A stretch of DNA of 64,000 nucleotides from the NCBI RefSeq assembly GCF_902825145.1, contig NZ_CADEAD010000001.1, positions 124,001-188,000 of the forward strand, given 5' to 3'. Source of the stretch: Bartonella phoceensis. Lineage in GTDB: Bacteria; Pseudomonadota; Alphaproteobacteria; Rhizobiales; Rhizobiaceae. The first letter of the stretch is position 1; the number at the start of each line of letters is the position of its first letter. The notes under the pieces are model-generated. The model saw only the letters and a list, made by a program, of their open reading frames with translations. It was not told where the DNA came from and ran no database searches. Positions 46,128-53,744 of this stretch are shown here, piece by piece. The translations under genes were made by a program, and so were the position numbers.

Positions 46128-48059
46128 TTACCTCCAATCCCCTCGCATATAAGGATTTATCACCGTTCTGGATTGTTTCCTTTGAGGTTGTGCTATCTGA
46201 GATCTTCTTGGAGAAGTGAATGAAGAAATCCTAGGTGTTTTTTCTTCCAAAGAGCTTTCAGCAATTTTAAGTTTTTCCAAACGCTCTTCTAAGATATCGA
46301 CTTCTCGATTAAGGTTTATTCCTGCCGAAATCAGACCTTGTAAAGCAGCATAAGCATAGACCCTACAATCCAAGGCTTCGTTTCTTGCCTTTTCACTTTT
46401 TTGCCATTCAATACGCTTGAAGCCTTTAAAATATTTGATGACTTTTCTTTCAGCGGTTAGCTGGTCAAAATATTCTCGATCAAGGCTTTTGTGAAAGTGT
46501 GTTGCACCAGCTCCCGTTGCTTCTGGACCCGATTTTTTAAACCGTGCTGTAATGATATCTTTCGCGGCATCAACCCCAACAATATAAAGATTAATCTGTC
46601 CTTTATTGTTTTTGCTTGGTCGGCGTGGCCATACCGCACGCCATCCCGCCTGTCCTTTAATCCCCCAGATGCGCCGCCCCTCCCGCGGGCGCACATAATT
46701 ATAAACTGCCTGTGTATGTCCACCACCGGTATCAATGCATGCCGCTGTTATCCTAATCCCCTCTTTATAGCCTGGATGCGGCCAGCGTTTTGCAAGATAT
46801 TCATCCAATTGGTCCCACACTTCAAAAGAAGAGGGATCACCAAGGATCACTTGATAATCAATATGCCAACTTTCTTCATTACGCCCCCATCCTACCACTT
46901 CAAGCTCTAAACGGTCATTTTGCACATCAATGCCTGCTGTCAACACGACGGCTTGTTCTGGTGCTAAAGGATAATCTTCGCGTTTTGCATAGAGGCTGTC
47001 TGGATCAATAACTTCGCCTGTTCTATCCTCCCATGGCTCTCCAAGCACTGTATTGACAAAAGGCTGTAGAAGAGCTGGATCATCTTTAGCATTTAAAAAC
47101 TCTCTTGCGCATTCCCCCCATGTAAGCCAAGGTGAATAGAGTGCCGAAATATGATAAGAGCGCAAATTGGGTCTGCTTGACTCACTGGTTGGGACCCAGC
47201 ATGCGCCTCTTTCTTCACACATGAGATCTGTTTTTCGGTGCTCGGCATGTTCATGACCACAATGGGCACAAACAAAAACAGCTTTTTCGGGAGCCCCTTT
47301 CGGCCATTTGATTTGTGACCAAACAATCGGCTGTAGTGTACCACATGCATCACAAGGCACGTTGTAATATCTCTGGTCTCCTAGTACAAAATCTTTGGCA
47401 ATACGGCTTGTGTCACGGTGGGTGGGTGTGGACAATTTAAAGATCTTTCGTTGTACAAAGGTCGAGGTACGCTTTTCTGCAATCATCACTGGATCGCCTT
47501 CGTTATCGACACTGAGAGGATAACCATCCACTTCATCCAAAATCAGATAACGAATAGGCATAGAACGCAAACCAGCCGCACTGTTTGCCCCTGTAAGCAT
47601 CAGTGCACCACCATCAAACTCTTTCGAAAACATGGTATTCCCACTGTCACGTGCTCGTGCTGGGGCTATGCGTTCACTTAAAACTGGACTTGCCATAATC
47701 ATGGGATCAAGCCGTGTCTTTGAAAGCTTTTTGGCTGTTTCAACGGTTGGCATGACATAAAGAGCAGGCCCTGGACTATAATGAATAGCATAACCGCAGA
47801 AATTTAATCCTGCCTCTGACATGCCAACCTGCGCTCCTTTCATGACAATGGTTGTTTCAATCGGTTTGTGAGAGGAAAGATTATCCATGATTTCGCGCAA
47901 ATAGGGGGTCCGCTTTGTTCTCCACAATCCAGGTTCAGCACTTGCTACGGTGCTAAGGTATCTATTCTTATCCGCCCATTGGGAAACCGTATACGGTGGG
48001 TCCGGTTGTCTTGCATCATTGGCATGGGCGAAAAATTCTGTAACAGCATTCTCATCCAT
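46128..48059 (-). CDS. Terminase large subunit, GpA family
   Basis: 643 residues of the lambda gpA family. The ATPase domain has an adenine/P-loop region TTIVMKGAQVGMSEAGLNF near residue 75 and the Walker B LILDEVDGYP near 180. A CxxC pair (CDACG, CAHCGHEH) is typical of this family. The nuclease domain starts at TAGIDVQNDRLELEVVGW. Cuts and packages DNA. Intact. Confidence 0.95.
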   Translation of the reverse strand: MDENAVTEFFAHANDARQPDPPYTVSQWADKNRYLSTVASAEPGLWRTKRTPYLREIMDNLSSHKPIETTIVMKGAQVGMSEAGLNFCGYAIHYSPGPALYVMPTVETAKKLSKTRLDPMIMASPVLSERIAPARARDSGNTMFSKEFDGGALMLTGANSAAGLRSMPIRYLILDEVDGYPLSVDNEGDPVMIAEKRTSTFVQRKIFKLSTPTHRDTSRIAKDFVLGDQRYYNVPCDACGTLQPIVWSQIKWPKGAPEKAVFVCAHCGHEHAEHRKTDLMCEERGACWVPTSESSRPNLRSYHISALYSPWLTWGECAREFLNAKDDPALLQPFVNTVLGEPWEDRTGEVIDPDSLYAKREDYPLAPEQAVVLTAGIDVQNDRLELEVVGWGRNEESWHIDYQVILGDPSSFEVWDQLDEYLAKRWPHPGYKEGIRITAACIDTGGGHTQAVYNYVRPREGRRIWGIKGQAGWRAVWPRRPSKNNKGQINLYIVGVDAAKDIITARFKKSGPEATGAGATHFHKSLDREYFDQLTAERKVIKYFKGFKRIEWQKSEKARNEALDCRVYAYAALQGLISAGINLNREVDILEERLEKLKIAESSLEEKTPRISSFTSPRRSQIAQPQRKQSRTVINPYMRGDWR

Positions 48060-48089
48060 TATTCATTCTTTGCTCGCCCCAAAACTCTC

Positions 48090-48641
48090 TCATTCTGGAG
48101 GTTGAGGATCATGATAAGGAACTGGAATATGAACAGCTTCAAGCAAAGCCTTTCGTATGTAATAATCAATGGCACCGATTAGGCTTGCAGCATCACATCC
48201 AATCTGTGCGGCAATGCTTGCACCAAATCGATGAGGAAAATTCAACATAGCGTCACGGTGTGCTCTTCCAAACTCACGCGCTGCTCTCTTGACTTCTTCA
48301 CGGTCAACGGTTGTTTCGCGTAAGCGTTCAAGGGCAATCTTCTCGCTTTCAAGGGCAACTTGCATTCGCTCCAGTTTAATCTTGTATTCATTAGCACCCT
48401 CTGTAGAGGCTTGTTTGATCTTTGTTCGCGGTTGACCATCCGGTGCTAAAAATGGAGCAGGGCGTTTTGTTGGATTCTCATTCCAGATAGCTGTTGCAAG
48501 GGCTTCATTAACAGAACCATCTTCAAAAAGAGCTTGATCAAATTTACCTGTCTTAAATCGAGAAACCACTGCATTAGGAGAAACACGCATCTTTTTGGCA
48601 AATGCACGAAGCGATAAACCCTTCCGAGCTTTCTTATTCAT
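48090..48641 (-). CDS. Terminase small subunit
   Basis: 183 residues. The N-terminus has a winged-helix-like DNA-binding segment (LSLRAFAKKMRVSPNAVVSRFKTGKFDQALFEDGSVN), followed by a long coiled coil (EYKIKLERMQVALESEKIALERLRETTVDREEVKRAAREFGRAHRDAML). Recognises the packaging site. It lies 31 bases before the large subunit. Its degenerate twin is at 13.8-14.3 kb. Confidence 0.85.
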   Translation of the reverse strand: MNKKARKGLSLRAFAKKMRVSPNAVVSRFKTGKFDQALFEDGSVNEALATAIWNENPTKRPAPFLAPDGQPRTKIKQASTEGANEYKIKLERMQVALESEKIALERLRETTVDREEVKRAAREFGRAHRDAMLNFPHRFGASIAAQIGCDAASLIGAIDYYIRKALLEAVHIPVPYHDPQPPE

Positions 48642-48698
48642 AGTGGCTCCTTGCCTTTTTCTGTCCTAAGAAGTAGGTGGTTACGGCATTACAAATAA

Positions 48699-48735
48699 TT
48701 GACAATCAGGTATAATCCGGTATATATTCCGGTAT
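48699..48735 (+). promoter_or_regulatory. fic promoter with CCGGTAT repeats, leaderless
   Basis: TTGACA (48699-48704) and TATATA or TATATT (48721-48728), 16-18 bases apart, then the Fic ATG at 48734. There is no ribosome site and the expected transcription start falls on the ATG. CCGGTAT occurs at 48717-48723 and again at 48729-48735, framing the -10 box as a near-palindrome CCGGTATATATTCCGG: a probable operator. Confidence 0.55.
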
Positions 48736-49780
48736 GCGAACGGATACACTTCAAATTACACAAGAATTGTTGGCTCTCATTACTGAGATTGATGAGTTCA
48801 AAGGTGCTTGGCGCGCCTTTGGAACTCTTGCCCCTGAAAGATTAAATACTCTTCGTCATATTGCTACTGTTGAAAGTGTTGGATCTTCCACACGCATTGA
48901 AGGCAGCAAATTAACAGACCGCGAGATTGAACAGCTTTTAGCAAATTTAGAAATTAAACGTTTTAAGAGTCGTGATGAACAAGAAGTTATTGGTTATGCC
49001 AAGGTTATGGAAACAATTTTTCAATCTTGGAGTGATATTCCCATTACAGAAAATCATATCAAACAACTTCATCGTGATCTTTTATGCCATAGTAATAAAG
49101 ATGAACGACATCGAGGTGAATATAAGACCTCACGTAATGATGTAGCAGCTTTTAATTCTCAAGGAAAAATGGTTGGTATCGTTTTTGAAACAGCCACACC
49201 ATTTGACACACCATATCGAATGCAAGAGCTTATTACTTGGTTCAGTAAGACCAGTGAATTAAAAGATCTTCATCCTTTACTTACGATTGCTATTTTTAAT
49301 GTCACTTTTTTAGCGATTCATCCTTTTCAAAATGGAAACGGACGTTTAAGCCGCATCTTAACCACCTTGCTTTTGTTACAAAAAGGTTATGTTTATGTAC
49401 CCTATTCATCCCTTGAAAGTGTTATTGAAAATAATAAAGAAAGCTACTACTTAGCTTTAAATCAGACTCAAAAAACAATTTATACTAAAACCCCCAATTG
49501 GGAACCTTGGATACTCTTTTTTTTACGTGCTCTACAAAAACAAAAACGCCAATTAGAAATAAAAATAGAGAGTGAAAAAAATGCTCTTTTTTCTTTATCT
49601 GAATTGGCTATTAATGTTCTTGATTATGTACGTAATCACGGACGTGTTACAACCCGTGATATGGTGCGTGAAGTTGGTGCAAGCCCTAATACACTTAAAG
49701 CAACCTTTACATCATTAGTTGAAAAAGGTCTTTTGATACGTCATGGTGGTGGGCGATCAACTTGGTATGGCTTACCTTAA
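48734..49780 (+). CDS. Fic-domain protein with inhibitory motif and winged helix
   Basis: 348 residues. N-terminal helix with a class II-type inhibitory motif S52-TRI-E56-G57, a Fic core with HPFQNGNGRLSR at 196-207, and a C-terminal winged helix (VLDYVRNHGRVTTRDMVREVGASPNTLKATFTSLVEKGLL) near 280-345. Fic enzymes transfer AMP or related groups to hydroxyl side chains. The catalytic H196 and R204 are present, but the acidic Mg-binding residue of HPFx(D/E)GN is N200. The C-terminal HTH suggests self-regulation. Rightward orientation upstream of the leftward terminase fits cargo expression. Confidence 0.9.
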   Translation: MRTDTLQITQELLALITEIDEFKGAWRAFGTLAPERLNTLRHIATVESVGSSTRIEGSKLTDREIEQLLANLEIKRFKSRDEQEVIGYAKVMETIFQSWSDIPITENHIKQLHRDLLCHSNKDERHRGEYKTSRNDVAAFNSQGKMVGIVFETATPFDTPYRMQELITWFSKTSELKDLHPLLTIAIFNVTFLAIHPFQNGNGRLSRILTTLLLLQKGYVYVPYSSLESVIENNKESYYLALNQTQKTIYTKTPNWEPWILFFLRALQKQKRQLEIKIESEKNALFSLSELAINVLDYVRNHGRVTTRDMVREVGASPNTLKATFTSLVEKGLLIRHGGGRSTWYGLP

Positions 49781-49800
49781 TTTTTATTGTCTTATTGATA

Positions 49801-49826
49801 CCTCCCCATTTTTGAGAACGGGGAGG
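49801..49826. repeat. GC-rich hairpin at the 3' end of cassette 4
   Basis: CCTCCCC (49801-49807) and GGGGAGG (49820-49826), perfect 7-bp stem, 12-base loop. It lies between the convergent fic and cassette 4. Read leftward from the cassette it is not followed by a T-run. Confidence 0.5.
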
Positions 49827-49841
49827 GGACATATTTTTTAC

Positions 49842-50120
49842 TTAAGCAACTTTTCTAATAGGGTTCTCGAAATTTGGTTCATAAGCGCGCAATAAAGAGT
49901 CCATGCTATGCGGTAACTCTGAATCTCCAAAATCTGTTAGAACTGTTAAGATTTTAAGTATACTTGGCATCTCATCTTGAATTTTTAAAATTAAAGCTTT
50001 TTCTATTACACTCATAGTATCAACCAGAGTAGTACAATCTTTATCATTCATATTTTCATGTCTAGAAAATTGAGATAATGCCAACCACAAATCGCATAAG
50101 AAGTTAGTATCTATCTTCAT
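49842..50120 (-). CDS. 92-residue protein coupled to antirepressor (copy 3)
   Basis: Nearly identical to 38149-38427. ATGA overlap with the antirepressor stop. Unknown function; conserved acidic helix and ENPIRKVA end. Confidence 0.75.
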   Translation of the reverse strand: MKIDTNFLCDLWLALSQFSRHENMNDKDCTTLVDTMSVIEKALILKIQDEMPSILKILTVLTDFGDSELPHSMDSLLRAYEPNFENPIRKVA

Positions 50121-50857
50121 TGTACACCCCCAAAGATTTGTTCTCTTAAACATGCTAATCCTCTGGATGTGATTTTTGTTGAAGGGAGTACCTTTTCTGT
50201 ACCATCCGGTCTTTGGATAGTAATAGCAGGGCAATCCATGAAGCCTTTTTTGATTTTATCCTGATAAGGCAACAAAGGCGCCCCTGGAGCCCGCCGATAG
50301 ACCCAATCATGTTTACGTAAGTAATCGGTTAAATCCTTTGGTCGTATCTCTAACATTTTTGCAGCTTCGATGAGACCAAACAATCCATCAGAGCGTTTTA
50401 AACCTTCCAAAGCCTCTGCTTTTGGAGTCAATTCGGCAATAACATGGTTTTTTTGTTCTATTTGACTTTGTAAGTGATTCAAGACACCAAGTAATGCTTC
50501 AGGTTTGGAGTAGTCAACTTGTGGTGTTGCTATTTGCTTTTCCAATTCTTGCCAACGGTCAATGATTTTTGCTCGTAAAGCAGTGCTGTAACCAGACACA
50601 AGAATTAGACATTCACGCTTTGGAAGGTTGTAACAAGGAAGTGTACGCCCTGTTGAGTCTTTGTATAATCCTGAAAAATCACTCACCCCAAATTTGGGGG
50701 CAGTACTTTCAGAGTTTAATTCTCCTAACATTTGTTTAATGTCACGCATGACATGGTCATGTCTTTTACCGCACAACTCAGCAATTTCGCGACTAGACAT
50801 AGTCTGAGTGGTAGCACTATTAGCAGTGCTTTCTCTAATTTTTATAAGAGTGTTCAT
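50117..50857 (-). CDS. Phage antirepressor, Rha N-terminus plus ANT C-terminus (cassette 4)
   Basis: 246 residues. Rha-type N-terminus (MSSREIAELCGKRHDHVMRDIKQML...FSGLYKDSTGRTLPCYNLPKRECLILVSGYSTALRAKIIDRW), divergent from the 38.4-kb copy in the first 60 residues and almost identical after that. The ANT domain is complete. Confidence 0.88.
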   Translation of the reverse strand: MNTLIKIRESTANSATTQTMSSREIAELCGKRHDHVMRDIKQMLGELNSESTAPKFGVSDFSGLYKDSTGRTLPCYNLPKRECLILVSGYSTALRAKIIDRWQELEKQIATPQVDYSKPEALLGVLNHLQSQIEQKNHVIAELTPKAEALEGLKRSDGLFGLIEAAKMLEIRPKDLTDYLRKHDWVYRRAPGAPLLPYQDKIKKGFMDCPAITIQRPDGTEKVLPSTKITSRGLACLREQIFGGVQ

Positions 50858-51107
50858 AATGAACTCCTTGTTGATAGATGTTTCTTAATGACACTCCAAA
50901 AGAGCGCCGGGTGCTAAGAAACACGGCAACAAGCCCGTCGTTATGCTTTTCCCCCGAAAGGGTATTTTATGGCATAACCACACCCGACAAGACCAGTATA
51001 CGCTATACGCGCATAATGAGTCAAAGCCTTTACAATGTGCGGAAGACTGATTATTTCGGCAACCAATCCGCTTGTTGTTTTGAGGTGTTTCTTAGGCACC
51101 TAATTCG
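50858..51107 (-). ncRNA. Structured leader RNA of antirepressor cassette 4
   Basis: Same architecture. b is TTAAGAAAC (antisense GTTTCTTAG) and a is CAACAAG (antisense CTTGTTG), each as sense, antisense, sense, the last adjoining GGAG. The closing hairpin uses GCGCTC with GAGTGT (wobble pairs), which keeps the fold. An extra G and A in the apical loop break the reading frame that is open in other copies. Confidence 0.82.
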
Positions 51108-51135
51108 ATTATTCATATTGTTGCCACATTGTCAA
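51108..51135 (-). promoter_or_regulatory. Promoter of antirepressor cassette 4
   Basis: Leftward TTGACA (51135-51130), 16 bases, AATAAT (51113-51108). It forms the last codons of the upstream truncated antirepressor, whose reading frame ends LFDNVATI. Confidence 0.65.
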
Positions 51136-51715
51136 ATAGAAAATGAGACAAGTTATAAAAATAATCGGTTAAATCCTTTGGTCGTATCTCTAACATCTTT
51201 GCTGCTTCGATGAGACCAAACAGACCATCAGAGCGTTTTAAGTCTTCCAAAGCCTCTGCTTTTGGAGTCAATTCAGCAATGGTATTATCCTTTTGCTTGA
51301 TTTGACTTTGTAAGTGATTCAAAACACCCAGTAATGCTTCGGGTTTGGAATAATCTACTTGTGGAGCGGCTATCTGTGGTGTTGCTACTTGTTTTAACCG
51401 TCTTTCACATTCGATAAAGTATAAACGAGCTTCTCTTCCTTTCTTATTATTCTCAAGCATAGAAAGCTCTTTAGCTACACTTAAGGTGAGGTGATAGTCT
51501 TTACGATTGTGACCACCCCTGCCTTTACTTCCCAAAATAGGGAAGCAAACAAAGTCTTGATTTTCTACTAAATTATATTTGTTGATACGTTCAGTAATCC
51601 AATCCGCAAACTTTTTACCTATTTCCAAAAATGTATGTAATTCACGTGCATTTACCATCTGAACGGTATCGCCATCAATACTGGTTTGATGTATGTCGAT
51701 TAAATATTGTGCCAT
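51113..51715 (-). CDS. Truncated antirepressor, AntA plus linker (cassette 5)
   Basis: 200 residues: AntA domain (VNARELHAFLEIGKKFADWITERINKYNL...YHLTLSVAKELSMLENNKKGREARLYFIECERRL), linker, and the ANT domain only as far as IRPKDLTDY. Then the frame enters the next cassette's promoter (FYNLSHFLFDNVATI, stop). The same junction and ending occur in the next copy. The catalytically or DNA-binding relevant second half of ANT is missing. Confidence 0.78.
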   Translation of the reverse strand: MAQYLIDIHQTSIDGDTVQMVNARELHTFLEIGKKFADWITERINKYNLVENQDFVCFPILGSKGRGGHNRKDYHLTLSVAKELSMLENNKKGREARLYFIECERRLKQVATPQIAAPQVDYSKPEALLGVLNHLQSQIKQKDNTIAELTPKAEALEDLKRSDGLFGLIEAAKMLEIRPKDLTDYFYNLSHFLFDNVATI

Positions 51716-51963
51716 GATTTGGCTCCTGTTTGTTTAAAGTTTCTTAATGACACTCTATGAAGAGCGCCGGGTGCTAAGAAACACGGCAAACAGTCCGTCG
51801 CTATGTTTTCCCCATAAGGGTATTTTATGACACAGCCACACCCGACAAGACTAGTATATGCTAGACGCCTATAATGAGTCAAAATCTTTAACATGCGGAG
51901 ATAAAGATTATTTCGGTAACCTATCCGCTGTTTGCTTAAGGTGTTTCTTAGGCACCTGGTTCG
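51716..51963 (-). ncRNA. Structured leader RNA of antirepressor cassette 5
   Basis: Same architecture. b is TTAAGAAAC (shared with leader 4) and a is CAAACAG (antisense CTGTTTG). The central stem here is GCTGTGT/ACATAGC, a compensatory variant of GTTATGC/GCATAAC. Confidence 0.82.
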
Positions 51964-51991
51964 ATTATTCATATTGTTGCCACATTGTCAA
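51964..51991 (-). promoter_or_regulatory. Promoter of antirepressor cassette 5
   Basis: Leftward TTGACA (51991-51986), 16 bases, AATAAT (51969-51964). Identical to promoter 4 over this stretch. Confidence 0.65.
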
Positions 51992-52568
51992 ATAGAAAAT
52001 GAGACAAGTTATAAAAATAATCGGTTAAATCCTTTGGTCGTATCTCTAACATTTTTGCAGCTTCGGTGAGACCAAACAATCCATCAGAGTGTTTTAGACC
52101 TTCTAAAGCCTCTGCTTTTGGAGTCAATTCGGCAATAACATGGTCTTTCTGTTCTATTTGGCTTTGTAGGTGATTCAAGACACCAAGTAATGCTTCGGGT
52201 TTGGAATAATCTACTTGTGGAGCGGCTATCTGTGGTGTTGCTACTTGTTTTAACCGTCTTTCACATTCGATAAAGTATAAACGAGCTTCTCTTCCTTTCT
52301 GATTGTTCTCAAGCATAGAAAGTTCTTTAGCTACACTTAAAGTGAGAGCATAATCTTTAGAGGGACGACCACCTTGGAGGTTTTCGCCAAAATTGGCGAA
52401 AACTATATAATCCTGATTTTCTATAAAGCTGTATTTGTTAATACGATCTTTAATCCAATTGGAAAAATCTCGTTTTGCTTCTAAGAATGCATGCAAATCA
52501 CGAGCATTGACGGTTTGAACAGTTTCTTGATCAATAACCTGTTCTGATATTTCTATAAGTGTGTTCAT
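51969..52568 (-). CDS. Truncated antirepressor, AntA plus linker (cassette 6)
   Basis: 199 residues with an AntA domain (VNARDLHAFLEAKRDFSNWIKDRINKYSF), the shared linker, and the same cut after IRPKDLTDY with the FYNLSHFLFDNVATI ending. It ends in promoter 5. The AntA part is closest to that of the truncated copy at 39.2-39.7 kb. Confidence 0.78.
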   Translation of the reverse strand: MNTLIEISEQVIDQETVQTVNARDLHAFLEAKRDFSNWIKDRINKYSFIENQDYIVFANFGENLQGGRPSKDYALTLSVAKELSMLENNQKGREARLYFIECERRLKQVATPQIAAPQVDYSKPEALLGVLNHLQSQIEQKDHVIAELTPKAEALEGLKHSDGLFGLTEAAKMLEIRPKDLTDYFYNLSHFLFDNVATI

Positions 52569-52815
52569 AATGAACTCCTTGGTAATAAATGTTTTTGATT
52601 GACACTCTAAAAGAGTGCCGGGCGCTCAAAAACACGGTACCAAGTCCGTCGTTATGCTTTCCCTGCGAAGGTATTTTATAGCACAACCACACCCGACAAG
52701 ACCTTTATATGCTACCACATATAATGAGTCAAAATCTTTAATGTTCAGAAGATTGATTATTTCGGCAATCAATCCGCTTGGTATTTTAAGGTGTTTTTGA
52801 GGCACCTGATTCGAC
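52569..52815 (-). ncRNA. Structured leader RNA of antirepressor cassette 6
   Basis: Same architecture. b is TCAAAAAC (as in leader 3) and a is TACCAAG (as in leader 1). The apical hairpin is CCT-TCGC-AGG, a compensatory change from CCC-GGG. Confidence 0.82.
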
Positions 52816-52843
52816 GATAGATATAACAATACTATCTTGTCAA
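52816..52843 (-). promoter_or_regulatory. Promoter of antirepressor cassette 6
   Basis: Leftward TTGACA (52843-52838), 16 bases, TCTATC (52821-52816). Outermost promoter of the 4-5-6 array. Confidence 0.65.
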
Positions 52844-53162
52844 GTGACAAAAAACTTTTTTCTAAAAAATAATCCACTATTGTACAGTATGTATATGAGT
52901 ACACATTAAATTCGTTATTTATCAATGTGTTGTGTGTACAATGTACAGTCAATTTGAAAATTCTGTCGCTAGCGATAGTTCGCGCTAGCCTGCCCCGCAA
53001 CGAAGCCAACCCGCTGGAAAGTACCTTTTACATTGATTTTATTGACTTTTTTATGAAAAAACAAAGCATAAGTGATAATCTGTTTTTAAAATTACAATAA
53101 GAATATGTAATGCCTAAACTCATAAGGATATGTAATATAGAGATAAAGCTTGAGAACATGAT
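52844..53162. other. 320-base spacer with TGTACA and CGCTAGCG repeats
   Basis: Contains TTGTACAGT near 52880 and GTACAATGTACAGT near 52940, plus a palindrome TCGCTAGCGA near 52967 and GCGCTAGC near 52983, in a short stretch richer in GC than its surroundings. No gene is seen. The repeats could be protein-binding sites or the edge of an insertion. Confidence 0.35.
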
Positions 53163-53741
53163 CTAGCCTTTTTTATTAGCAGCGTATCCTTGACGAGAAA
53201 ATTGTCTCTGTATGTTTTTGGTTAATCTTTCATTGGCATATTGTGCAATAGCACTTGCAATTTCTGGCTTTGACATCACTTTAGCAATTGAAGGTCCTTC
53301 TTGTTTTGCAATGGGGAATTGCTCTCCGTCATCTCTTTGAAACACATTCCTTCCCATTTTCAATTCAACGCGCTTTGGAAAACTGCCTCCCTTGATAAAA
53401 CCATGGGGTAAGATTTCTTTCTTTCCAAATAGTGTGTAAGTTACGCCGCGTTTTGTTTCTTTTGCTTTAAAAAATTTAAGAGGTATCGGTGTTCCAGAAC
53501 CAATGATATCTGTCTCAAGAAAGCTTGCTGTCGCCTTTTCTTTAATATAAACGCCTCTTTTGATACGCTTTATTTGGGCTGATGAGATGTCGGCAACTTG
53601 TTTTTCAGTAAAGCGTTCAACTTGTTTTGCTGCGGTGTTTAGAGCATTACGCAGAGCCCAATTAAGGCGAGGGGCTTGAAGGCTTGTGAAGGTATCCTTC
53701 ACTTGTTGAAGATACCATTTTTGGTGGATGATTAACTTCAA
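53163..53741 (-). CDS. Minor tail protein Z-like (lambda gpZ family)
   Basis: 192 residues: LRNALNTAAKQVERFTEKQVADISSAQIKRIKRGVYIKEKATA and FFKAKETKRGVTYTLFGKKEILPHGFI fit the prophage minor tail protein Z family, a tail-completion protein. The start is TTG at 53741; no suitable ATG exists. In lambda-like order it would follow FII, but here it lies 12 kb away, beyond the antirepressor array. Confidence 0.8.
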   Translation of the reverse strand: MKLIIHQKWYLQQVKDTFTSLQAPRLNWALRNALNTAAKQVERFTEKQVADISSAQIKRIKRGVYIKEKATASFLETDIIGSGTPIPLKFFKAKETKRGVTYTLFGKKEILPHGFIKGGSFPKRVELKMGRNVFQRDDGEQFPIAKQEGPSIAKVMSKPEIASAIAQYANERLTKNIQRQFSRQGYAANKKG

Positions 53742-53744
53742 CTT

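Noticed and set aside
51700..51972. Conserved small protein reading LVGCGxxIKYPxGxxIxTDxxPCFLAPG across several antirepressor leaders
   Set aside because: The frame is open in some leaders but broken in leader 3 (TAG in the a' segment) and leader 4 (frameshift in the apical loop), and it varies where RNA pairing demands. It is explained by RNA conservation, not by a peptide.
26346..52843. CRISPR array
   Set aside because: The repeats are six ~240-base leaders tied to genes and on different strands, without regular spacers; no cas genes are present.
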